A stretch of 5,636 bases of DNA from Desulfobacteraceae bacterium (GCA_003354055.1 PIVQ01000505.1:1-5636); one strand, 5' to 3'; shown: positions 1-5,567, counted from the stretch's first letter. The notes: generated by a model from the letters alone, not told the origin. Numbers and translations: made by a program.

Positions 1-94
1 GCAAAGCCAAAAATCTCTTGCGTAGTGAATAGCTCATATTATCAATAATAGGATTACCCGATACATCTTCATAATCAGCTGGTGGGATAAACAT
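1..94 (-). CDS. 5' end of an unidentified gene, cut by the window edge
   Basis: An ATG at 94-92 on the minus strand opens a frame without stops to the window edge, giving 31 codons. The product begins MFIPPADYEDVSGNPIID and continues with NMSYSLRKRFLAL. The stretch is clearly less AT-rich than the gap before it and uses varied codons, as real coding sequence here does. It lies 42 bases after the stop of the thioredoxin gene on the same strand, matching the spacing of the other genes. I do not recognise the family from so short a piece. No signal peptide or membrane segment is visible. Confidence 0.6.
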   Translation of the reverse strand, partial: MFIPPADYEDVSGNPIIDNMSYSLRKRFLAL

Positions 95-104
95 TATACA
101 ATTT

Positions 105-118
105 TATATATATATATA
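105..118. repeat. (TA)7 run in a gap
   Basis: Seven perfect TA units sit in the 42-base gap between the thioredoxin gene stop and the start of the partial gene at the left edge. The run is self-complementary. It could act as a TATA-like promoter element for the partial gene, only about 10 bases from its ATG, or as a weak 3' hairpin for the thioredoxin transcript. It could also be plain low-complexity DNA. Confidence 0.5.
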
Positions 119-136
119 TTTATATACTATTTTAAT

Positions 137-1279
137 TTACTTCTTTCTTCTTTTTTTAATTGTTTTTCTCTTTGGTTTTCTTTTCTTTATTGATTTCTTT
201 ACTGCTTTCTTTTTCTTTCCTCCTAACATTTTCTTTACTTTCTTTAATGACTTCTTTAATGACTTCTTTACTGCTTTCTTTATCTTTTTTAATGAACTAT
301 CCTTTGGTCTCCCTCTTCCTCTTTTCTTTGCTCCTCCTTTTTGCGCTTTACATTTACCTCCTGAACATTTTCCTTTACATTTACATTTTTTTGCTCCTCC
401 TTTTTGAAAATCAGATTTTCTCCAGTTGCTTGATAATTCTAAATCTTTGAACTTACCACCTTCTTTTAAGTATTTAATAGTTAATTTTTCCATTTTTAAA
501 TATACATTATCTCTTTTATCTGCTATTTCATCATCATGTGTATCTTCATATTCGCTATCTAATTTATCGTATTTTCTAAATAAATTATCAATTTGTTTTT
601 TTAATTTATTACTTCCACATTTTCCTCCGTGACATTTACCATTACAAGATTTACCAACACAACCTCCTTTTTGTTTCTTCTTTACTACTTTCTTTTTTGC
701 TCCTCCTGACATACCTGCTGATTTGATGAATTTCATCATTGATGAAGCATCTCTTTCTCCTAAATATGTTTTTGAACCAACTTTACCATCTTTTGATAAA
801 AATCTAATAGTTGGAAATCCTGTTACAGCGAAATGAGCAAATACTTCATCACTTCCTGGTAATTCTCCATTTACAGAATATACTTTTGTTGATATTTTTT
901 TATATTCTGGTGCTAATTGTAAGCAAAATCCGCACCAGGGCTGATGAAAGACAATTAATGAGTTTTTTCCTGGACTTTTCTTTAATTTGAAACTACTATC
1001 AAAATCTTTTCTTGAAATTGTTAATACTTTACCTCCTTTAAAATGGTCTGCCATTATATTCTTTGATATATCTTTATTTAATATTTTATTTTCATTAACT
1101 AAACTATTATCTTTAAATTCATCTTCACCTATTTCCTCATCTATTTCCAAAACATCGTCTTCTTCAATCTTTACAACTTGATTTACGTCTTCCGTGCTCA
1201 CATTTATTTCTACAATTTTTACAAATCGTCCCTTCTTTTTTAAATTGATAATCCTTTTTTGGTTTTCCACATTCTTCAC
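137..1279 (-). CDS. PDI-like thioredoxin-domain protein with AT-hook and histone H1-like lysine tail
   Basis: The open frame gives 380 residues counted from a GTG at 1279. A thioredoxin fold spans about residues 84-190. It has a PDI-style active site WCGFC (115-119) followed by LAPEYKK, and the cis-proline motif TGFPT (153-157). This predicts dithiol/disulfide exchange. Two Cys/Gly/Lys-rich patches (203-222 and 292-312) flank a charged helical region (226-290). The tail has an AT-hook core RGRGRPK (320-326), then repeated KKAVKKS and SLKK units to the end, resembling histone H1 or other DNA-compacting tails. GGAKK occurs three times (192, 315 and 294 regions). The GTG start is unlikely in a eukaryotic virus. 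Residues 1-38 are probably a shadow of the zinc-finger frame at 1164-1289, whereas the acidic stretch from residue 39 looks coding. The first in-frame ATG is at 1054 (MADHFKGG, giving 305 residues). The real gene may begin at ATG 1289 with a frame change near 1166. The thioredoxin domain is secure; the start and cellular role are not. Confidence 0.85.
   Translation of the reverse strand: MKNVENQKRIINLKKKGRFVKIVEINVSTEDVNQVVKIEEDDVLEIDEEIGEDEFKDNSLVNENKILNKDISKNIMADHFKGGKVLTISRKDFDSSFKLKKSPGKNSLIVFHQPWCGFCLQLAPEYKKISTKVYSVNGELPGSDEVFAHFAVTGFPTIRFLSKDGKVGSKTYLGERDASSMMKFIKSAGMSGGAKKKVVKKKQKGGCVGKSCNGKCHGGKCGSNKLKKQIDNLFRKYDKLDSEYEDTHDDEIADKRDNVYLKMEKLTIKYLKEGGKFKDLELSSNWRKSDFQKGGAKKCKCKGKCSGGKCKAQKGGAKKRGRGRPKDSSLKKIKKAVKKSLKKSLKKVKKMLGGKKKKAVKKSIKKRKPKRKTIKKRRKK
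195..280 (-). repeat. Internal repeats encoding the lysine-rich tail
   Basis: A 17-base sequence (ttctttactgctttctt) occurs identically at 195-211 and 264-280, 69 bases apart and in frame, encoding KKAVKKS twice. Between the copies, a 12-base unit (aatgacttcttt) is repeated in tandem at 245-256 and 257-268, encoding consecutive SLKK units. This suggests the tail grew by local duplication, as with other H1-like tails. It would also be a slippage-prone region. Confidence 0.7.
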
Positions 1280-1289
1280 AAGTTTTCAT
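1164..1289 (-). CDS. Short zinc-finger frame, probable displaced N-terminus of the thioredoxin gene
   Basis: An ATG at 1289-1287 opens a 41-codon frame that ends in TGA at 1166-1164. The peptide has C4-x2-C7 and C23-x2-C26, a likely four-cysteine zinc site. It then has KCEHGRRKSSCKD (29-41), with C30, H32 and C39. From memory, CxH-x6-CxxC repeats of this type (for example CEHGRRKSxCKxCGG) are very common in giant virus proteins. The fourth ligand would be residue 42, where the TGA stands. It overlaps the thioredoxin frame, which is shifted by +1 relative to it. The ATG follows a very AT-rich gap, the usual start position for genes here, and is only 51 bases after the DHFR-TS stop. Reading: this is the true N-terminus, separated from the rest by a two-base loss, a sequencing error or ribosomal frameshifting. 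A separate 41-residue protein is the less likely alternative. Confidence 0.6.
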   Translation of the reverse strand: MKTCEECGKPKKDYQFKKEGTICKNCRNKCEHGRRKSSCKD

Positions 1290-1302
1290 TTAAATATATA
1301 AA

Positions 1303-1323
1303 TTAAAAATATTATATTTTTAA
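1303..1323 (-). terminator. Hairpin after DHFR-TS, candidate transcript 3' end signal
   Basis: TTAAAAATA at 1303-1311 pairs perfectly with TATTTTTAA at 1315-1323, giving a 9-bp stem with a 3-base loop. It begins 17 bases after the DHFR-TS stop, in the 51-base gap before the next gene. Mimivirus transcripts are known to end at such intergenic palindromes. In DNA this AT-rich, short palindromes also arise by chance. Confidence 0.4.
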
Positions 1324-1340
1324 AAATAAGTCAATAGCCT

Positions 1341-2750
1341 TTAATTCATTTTTCCACGAATAGATTTTTGTGGAAAGTAATTTATTAACTTAAAATGCTC
1401 ATATTTAAAATCATTTATGCTTTTTATTTCTTTATTTACTTCTAATTTTGGTGGTATAGTAGGTCTTCTTAATAATTGTTCCTTACACTGTTCAATATGA
1501 TTATTATATATGTGAGTATCTCCCATAAAATGCGTAAAATCTCCTGGAACATAACCACAAATTACACAAAGCATATTTACTAATACTATCGCAGAAACAG
1601 CATTGTAATTATTTGCTAAAAAATAATCACTTGACCTTTGGTATAAACAACAAGATAACTCATTAGTTTTCGGATTTACATAAAATTGATATAATAAATG
1701 ACAAGGTGGAAGAGCAGCATCATTTAATTGTGATGGATTCCAATATGAAAATAATATTCTTCTACTTGTAGGATTATTCTTTAATAAATCAATTACATAT
1801 TCTAATTGGTCAAATCCTTCACCAGTATAATCATCATTACAAGTCTTATATTCACCATTAAAATGTCTTAATTGAAAACCATAACCTGCTCCGATATCAC
1901 CAATCGGTAAATGACCTAATCCCCGATTATCTAAAAACTCTCTTGTTGTATTCCCTTTCCATATATTAACTCTCTTTTTCTCTAAATCCTTAGCATTTGT
2001 ATTACCTTTTAAAAACCATAATAACTCTTCAACTATTAACCGAAATGGAACTAGTTTTGTTGTTAATAATGGCAATCTACCATCTCTAATATCATATTTT
2101 AATGATTGAGCAAATAGAGAACGTGTTCCAGTTCCTGTTCTATCTCCTTTCTCAATTCCGTTTTTTAATATATTTTTCATTAATTTTAAATAATTATTCT
2201 CTTCCTTATTTTCATAAATATAATGACAAAAATCAAAACCTACATTATATTCTATTTTATGATCAGTTGAATATAAATGTTGTATATCATCTACTTTTTT
2301 ATATCCATTAACTTTGGGGAAAAAAGCATCACATTCATATCTATATTTAATTTCTGTAGCATAAATATCTGATACCAAGTTCATACTAAAAAATTGCTCA
2401 TAAATACTCTGTCCTCCTATTACGTAACTACTTTCTATAATTTTTTTATTTTTATGAATATATTTTAATACTTTATCAATACTATCTAATATTACTAAAT
2501 TTTCTATATTTTCTGACTGTTCCATTGTTTTTGAGAGAACTATATTTATTCTATCTGATAATGGCCTAAATTTTTGAGGTATTGATTCATATGTCTTTCT
2601 TCCCATTATTACTACATTCTTCTTATTCTTATTATTTGTTTCTGTTGATAATTTTTTAAAATATTCTATATCTTCTCTAATATACCAAGGTAATTTATTA
2701 TCTTTACCAATTCCTCTATTCCAATCGTATGCTACTATAACCTTAAACAT
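1341..2750 (-). CDS. DHFR-TS: Bifunctional dihydrofolate reductase-thymidylate synthase
   Basis: One 469-residue polypeptide carries both enzymes. TS makes dTMP from dUMP using methylene-tetrahydrofolate, and DHFR reduces the dihydrofolate it releases with NADPH. The DHFR part (about 1-165) has GIGKDNKLPW (13-22), the likely catalytic acid D27, MGRKTYESIP (49-58), RPLSDRINIVLS (62-73) and the NADPH-site YVIGGQSIYE (109-118). TS (about 185-469) has GDRTGTGT (202-209), the phosphate-binding SRR (329-331), the nucleophile C350 in ALPPCH, QRSSD (371-375), N383 and DTHIYNNH (411-418), so both catalytic sets look complete. The usual LGxPFN loop reads LANNYN here, GPVYGFQWR reads GAGYGFQLR, and the C-terminus ends GKMN rather than MAV. 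The fusion order is that of protists and plants, with a short linker. It starts at the ATG at 2750, which gives a normal DHFR N-terminus (MFKVIVAYDWNRGIG). No exact AAAATTGA lies upstream. Identification is secure. Confidence 0.97.
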   Translation of the reverse strand: MFKVIVAYDWNRGIGKDNKLPWYIREDIEYFKKLSTETNNKNKKNVVIMGRKTYESIPQKFRPLSDRINIVLSKTMEQSENIENLVILDSIDKVLKYIHKNKKIIESSYVIGGQSIYEQFFSMNLVSDIYATEIKYRYECDAFFPKVNGYKKVDDIQHLYSTDHKIEYNVGFDFCHYIYENKEENNYLKLMKNILKNGIEKGDRTGTGTRSLFAQSLKYDIRDGRLPLLTTKLVPFRLIVEELLWFLKGNTNAKDLEKKRVNIWKGNTTREFLDNRGLGHLPIGDIGAGYGFQLRHFNGEYKTCNDDYTGEGFDQLEYVIDLLKNNPTSRRILFSYWNPSQLNDAALPPCHLLYQFYVNPKTNELSCCLYQRSSDYFLANNYNAVSAIVLVNMLCVICGYVPGDFTHFMGDTHIYNNHIEQCKEQLLRRPTIPPKLEVNKEIKSINDFKYEHFKLINYFPQKSIRGKMN

Positions 2751-2760
2751 TTTATTTTAT

Positions 2761-2798
2761 AATATATTTAAGATTTTTATGAAAACTTAAATAATATT
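2761..2798 (-). terminator. Long imperfect hairpin after the ClpP-like gene
   Basis: TATTTAAG at 2765-2772 pairs with CTTAAATA at 2786-2793. Past one A/A mismatch the stem continues inwards for 3 bp (2774-2776 with 2782-2784) around a 5-base loop. Outwards it continues for 4 bp after a one-base bulge (2761-2764 with 2795-2798). About 15 pairs in total make it the strongest hairpin I found in the window. It begins 52 bases after the ClpP-like stop and ends just before the DHFR-TS start. This fits 3' end formation of the protease transcript by the Mimivirus hairpin rule. Confidence 0.5.
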
Positions 2799-2850
2799 TT
2801 TTTAATTCTAAATCAATGTAAACTTCTATTCTCTAATCATAATGCGATAT

Positions 2851-3468
2851 TTATAATATTTTATCTACTAAACCATATTCCAAACATTTTTTTGCTGGCC
2901 ACCACATATCACGTTTTAAGATTTTATCTAAAGATTTACCATGGATATTAGTATGATCTTTATATATTTGTTTAATATTCTTCATTAAAGTATCATTATT
3001 TTCCATATCATCAACAAGTTCATTATATTTACCATCAAAACCACTTGATAACTGATGGATTAACATATAAGCATTTCTATAAATAAATCTTTTATCACAT
3101 ACAACACTAATCATTGTTGCTGAACTTGCTGCCATACCATTAATATATGAATATACTGGTGTTTCAAGTGTTCTTATTTTATCAATAATTGTAAAACAGG
3201 AGAAAACACAACCACCTTCAGAATGAATATGTAAATGAATAACATCATCATCAGTTTTCTTTTTCTTTTTTTTCATTTTTGTATCTAATTTATGTAATTC
3301 TTTTACTAATTTAAAAGCACTTTTAGTATTAACCTCAGCATAATAATAAATATGATTATCTAAAGTTTCAATGTTCATTTCTGGTTCTTGTTCAAAAAAG
3401 TTTGTTGGTCTAGACATTGCTGATTGATTTAATCTTCTTCTTTTGTTTCCAGTAATTCTGTAAGACAT
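2851..3468 (-). CDS. clpP: ClpP-type serine protease
   Basis: This 205-residue protein belongs to the ClpP/crotonase fold of self-assembling serine peptidases. HSEGGCVFS (82-90) matches the family's SPGG oxyanion strand. Nucleophile S115 lies in NGMAAS (110-115), like GQAAS in bacterial ClpP. H138 is in YMLIHQLSSG (134-143), and the candidate acid is D187 in RDMWWPAKKCLEYGLVDKI (186-204). The triad therefore looks intact. The loop before D187 is about three residues shorter than in E. coli ClpP, and the N-terminal 30 residues form a basic extension (KRRR at 9-12) instead of a propeptide. Residues 64-71 are almost all lysine, inserted before the IHLHIHSEGG strand. No Clp ATPase is visible nearby, so it may act alone, with a host chaperone, or with a viral one elsewhere, for example in virion protein processing or turnover. 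An exact AAAATTGA 30 bases upstream suggests early transcription. M18 and M31 are possible later starts. Confidence 0.92.
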   Translation of the reverse strand: MSYRITGNKRRRLNQSAMSRPTNFFEQEPEMNIETLDNHIYYYAEVNTKSAFKLVKELHKLDTKMKKKKKKTDDDVIHLHIHSEGGCVFSCFTIIDKIRTLETPVYSYINGMAASSATMISVVCDKRFIYRNAYMLIHQLSSGFDGKYNELVDDMENNDTLMKNIKQIYKDHTNIHGKSLDKILKRDMWWPAKKCLEYGLVDKIL

Positions 3469-3498
3469 AATTAATGATTTGTTATTTATTTTTCAAAA

Positions 3499-3506
3499 TC
3501 AATTTT
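3499..3506 (-). promoter_or_regulatory. AAAATTGA early-promoter octamer before the ClpP-like gene
   Basis: An exact minus-strand AAAATTGA (TCAATTTT on the plus strand) lies 30 bases before the ATG of the protease gene, in the 67-base gap. This octamer is the established early promoter element of Mimivirus and occurs in relatives. The distance is somewhat shorter than the usual 50-100 bases, which leaves doubt. Confidence 0.55.
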
Positions 3507-3535
3507 ATTAATTTAATTTATTGTAATATAATATT

Positions 3536-3910
3536 TTATTCTTTTTTCTCTGGAAATATAATTACATATTTCTCACCATTCAATTCAATTGATTCTCCGT
3601 TTCTTGCCATTTCTATATCTAAATTAATTCTTAATTCTTGATGTAATGGAATTGCGAAGAATGTAGCATTTGACTGATCAAAATATAAATTCATATTATC
3701 AAAATTTTCATTCGTTCCATTCTTATATAACCAACCTATATGTTGAGTTAAAGACCAATCTATTTTATTTTCATCTATTTCTTGAACCTCAAAGTTTTCT
3801 TCTACATTATTTAATTGTTCCATTTTTTTATTCTGTTGTAAATAAAATAATACACCACATCCAATCATTGATATTATTAAAATTATTAATATTAATATTC
3901 CGTTATCCAT
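3536..3910 (-). CDS. Small single-pass membrane protein of unknown function
   Basis: This 124-residue protein starts MDNG and goes straight into one hydrophobic segment (about residues 4-24, rich in I and L, with one Cys), followed by QQNKK. With no charged n-region and no obvious signal peptidase site, it looks like an N-terminal anchor. The soluble part has an acidic stretch (36-50) and then a compact region with aromatic residues (W52, W60, Y62) and predicted strands ending KYVIIFPEKKE. The lysines after the membrane segment weakly favour a cytosolic C-terminal domain. I do not recognise a family. Small anchored proteins like this are common among giant virus membrane and virion proteins, but nothing here proves that role. 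The ATG at 3910 is the only sensible start. Confidence 0.8.
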   Translation of the reverse strand: MDNGILILIILIISMIGCGVLFYLQQNKKMEQLNNVEENFEVQEIDENKIDWSLTQHIGWLYKNGTNENFDNMNLYFDQSNATFFAIPLHQELRINLDIEMARNGESIELNGEKYVIIFPEKKE

Positions 3911-3912
3911 TG

Positions 3913-3932
3913 TATATATATATCTATATATA
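3913..3932. terminator. TA-rich hairpin between two genes
   Basis: TATATATA at 3913-3920 pairs with TATATATA at 3925-3932 around a 4-base loop. It lies 42 bases after the stop of the 165-residue gene and directly before the ATG of the membrane protein gene. It could be a 3' end hairpin of the first or a TATA-like element of the second. Pure TA sequence makes chance formation likely. Confidence 0.3.
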
Positions 3933-3953
3933 ATGAATAATATTTAAATTAAA

Positions 3954-3961
3954 TTAATTTT
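3954..3961 (-). promoter_or_regulatory. AAAATTAA, one-base variant of the early octamer
   Basis: A minus-strand AAAATTAA lies 43 bases before the ATG of the membrane protein gene. It differs from AAAATTGA only by G to A at position 7, and the next gene upstream has the same variant at nearly the same distance. Because the variant is all A and T, chance occurrence in these gaps is quite likely. Confidence 0.25.
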
Positions 3962-3974
3962 GTTTTTCTTCTTT

Positions 3975-4472
3975 TTATTCTTCTTGTAGTTTCTCATCAA
4001 TTAACCAACAATTACTAATTTCTCCATCTTTTACATTATAATCAATATCTGTTCTCAATCCATTTAAGTTTAATTGATCTCTTATCATTTCTTTATTATC
4101 TTCATATTGTTCTTGCGTCCATTCTAACTCATTTTGTCTAATTTTTAAATATCTATATATTCTATTTAATTTTAATTGATTATTTAATTTTCTCCATTCT
4201 TTATTGAAAATTGTATCTTGTTTCTTTTTATATTGTTCATCAAAATCTTCTGGAACTGCTTTTGGTTTTTTAGCATTCCTCAATGATTTTAAACGCATAC
4301 TATTCTTAAATTCAAACTGTTGCTTTTTTCTCAAGAACATTTTTAAATAACCATGATTATTTGTATCTTCAGTCTTTTTTTCTTCTTTAATTTTTAAATA
4401 TTTTCTTTTCTTTTGCTGTTCTGCTTGATTTATCTGTTCTAAATATTTTAATGATTTATTTAAATCGTTCAT
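3975..4472 (-). CDS. Charged protein of unknown function with a C-terminal NCLDV-type domain
   Basis: This 165-residue protein is very rich in K, E, Q and N and mostly predicted helical, with coiled-coil-like stretches at 1-35 and 45-70. The C-terminal half has the pattern FNKEWRKLNNQLKLNRIYRYL (89-109) and later TDIDYNVKDGEI (141-152). From memory this resembles a short domain seen at the ends of many unrelated-looking giant virus proteins, with a W-x2-L-x4-K pattern before a helix and then DVxYD-x3-GxI. I cannot name a function for it. There is no signal peptide or membrane segment, and a single cysteine (C155). It starts at the ATG at 4472; the stop lies 64 bases before the membrane protein gene on the same strand. 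Confidence 0.8.
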   Translation of the reverse strand: MNDLNKSLKYLEQINQAEQQKKRKYLKIKEEKKTEDTNNHGYLKMFLRKKQQFEFKNSMRLKSLRNAKKPKAVPEDFDEQYKKKQDTIFNKEWRKLNNQLKLNRIYRYLKIRQNELEWTQEQYEDNKEMIRDQLNLNGLRTDIDYNVKDGEISNCWLIDEKLQEE

Positions 4473-4513
4473 TATTTAATATTAATATTAAATAAATTTT
4501 AAATTATTTTATT

Positions 4514-4521
4514 TTAATTTT
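4514..4521 (-). promoter_or_regulatory. AAAATTAA variant before the 165-residue gene
   Basis: A minus-strand AAAATTAA lies 41 bases before the ATG at 4472, the same variant and nearly the same spacing as at the next gene downstream. It touches the hairpin at 4520-4550. It is a weak candidate for the same low-information reason. Confidence 0.25.
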
Positions 4522-4550
4522 ATATAATAGAAAATAAGTCCATTATATAA
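4520..4550 (-). terminator. Hairpin after the MIF4G gene
   Basis: TTATATAAT at 4520-4528 pairs perfectly with ATTATATAA at 4542-4550, a 9-bp stem with a 13-base loop. It begins 52 bases after the stop of the MIF4G gene, the same distance as the ClpP-like gene's hairpin. It is a candidate transcript 3' end signal, with the usual caveat for AT-only stems. Confidence 0.45.
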
Positions 4551-4602
4551 GTTCGTTTTTAAAAAATTAAATATCACAACAAAAAAAGGATATTCAACTT
4601 AA

Positions 4603-5511
4603 TTATTGTTTTGAACATTTTTTTAATCTATCACAAGTTCTACAAGATGATTTTTTACAGAAATTACATTTGTGCAAATCTTGAATGTCATATAAAGCAA
4701 ACTTTATTCTTGTTGATACTACTTTCGCTTTTATTATTTCTTTGATTTTTTCTAAATTAATATACTTTTTATTACTAATCTTTCTTATTATTTTTATATA
4801 TGTTTCAGCATATTTATCATTTTGTTCTGGTGTTGAATTAATAATTATTTCTTCTAATTCTTTAAATTGTTCTAATATTTGCTCATCTTTTACTATTTTC
4901 AATTCATTTAATGATACTAATAATAAATAGATTGATGTAAACTTTGATTTATCTTCTAAATATTCAACGAACTTTCCATAATCTTCTGCTGAATTAATCT
5001 TACTACTATCTACTTTTCCATTTAATAAACTCAATGATTCTTTTAATGTTTCTTGAAAGATTTCTTCAGTTTTTGGTGTATGTAATTTTTTAAAGAATTG
5101 AGCATATGTATCTATTAATATTGGCATTTTTAATGTATTTACTATTAATGCTTTGATTGTATATTCAATTAATATTTTTCTACTTTTTAATATTTCACTT
5201 ACTTTTTGAAAAATACTTTCAATATTAGCAGGTGATAATTTATTTAATAATGAATTGATTTTTTTCTTTAATGTTGGAGCATCAAAATTATCCATATTTC
5301 TATTAAAGATTTTTAAATCTTTCTCATTCATTACTGATTTAATTTTTGTTGAGATGTTTAATGCTTTCATTACACTAAATGGTAATTCTCTATTAATTCT
5401 ATGTCTAAATGAATTAATATAATCTACATCAAATGTTTTTACGGACATATTGTTATTTAAAACGACTAAGGTTGGTGTTGGTTTTGTTAAAGTTTGTTTA
5501 GCTAATAGCAT
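4603..5511 (-). CDS. MIF4G-domain protein, eIF4G-like translation factor
   Basis: This 302-residue, mostly helical protein looks like the middle domain of eIF4G, the scaffold that binds eIF4A and RNA in cap-dependent initiation. The key evidence is TLKKKINSLLNKLSPANIES (80-99), which closely follows the MIF4G signature ILNKLTPxNFxxL at the end of the first HEAT repeat. It is followed by paired helices such as IKALIVNTLKMPILIDTYAQ (119-138), which corresponds to the 'A..EP.F...YA' helix. There is no eIF4E-binding YxxxxLphi motif that I can find, so a host or other viral cap binder may be needed. The C-terminus (280-302) is unusual, with C282-x2-C285-x4-C290-x2-C293 and C299, a possible small zinc-binding tail. 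It starts at the ATG at 5511; M22 (5448) is an alternative, but the exact AAAATTGA 56 bases before 5511 favours the first. Related MIF4G proteins elsewhere act in mRNA decay or splicing, so the translation role is inferred. Confidence 0.75.
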   Translation of the reverse strand: MLLAKQTLTKPTPTLVVLNNNMSVKTFDVDYINSFRHRINRELPFSVMKALNISTKIKSVMNEKDLKIFNRNMDNFDAPTLKKKINSLLNKLSPANIESIFQKVSEILKSRKILIEYTIKALIVNTLKMPILIDTYAQFFKKLHTPKTEEIFQETLKESLSLLNGKVDSSKINSAEDYGKFVEYLEDKSKFTSIYLLLVSLNELKIVKDEQILEQFKELEEIIINSTPEQNDKYAETYIKIIRKISNKKYINLEKIKEIIKAKVVSTRIKFALYDIQDLHKCNFCKKSSCRTCDRLKKCSKQ

Positions 5512-5567
5512 AAAAGGGTGTATAATAAAGGTTTAGAAATTAGTTTTGATTATAACTTAAATATAAA

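Noticed and set aside
160..1181. Plus-strand open frames at 160-450, 426-632 and 987-1181
   Set aside because: They are shadows of the thioredoxin gene. Their Leu/Phe/Ser-rich products simply reflect the complement of lysine-rich codons.
1682..1689. Plus-strand AAAATTGA inside DHFR-TS
   Set aside because: It lies within coding sequence with no plus-strand gene downstream. An occurrence or two by chance is expected at this base composition.
2102..2311. Plus-strand open frame inside DHFR-TS
   Set aside because: It lies opposite the well-supported DHFR-TS frame and has no recognisable motif.
2809..2820. ATTGA core upstream of DHFR-TS (TACATTGATTT on the minus strand)
   Set aside because: It has two mismatches to the early octamer, too weak to call a promoter.
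3475..3501. Inverted repeat TGATTT / AAATCA in the gap before the ClpP-like gene
   Set aside because: Only a 6-bp stem with a long loop and overlapping the promoter octamer; not distinguishable from chance.
3670..3933. Plus-strand open frame ending in a TA-rich repeat
   Set aside because: It is the shadow of the membrane protein gene, and its C-terminus is translated from the TA run.
4685..4930. Plus-strand hydrophobic open frame resembling a membrane protein
   Set aside because: It is antisense to the MIF4G gene. The hydrophobicity comes from reverse-complemented Lys/Glu/Asn codons.
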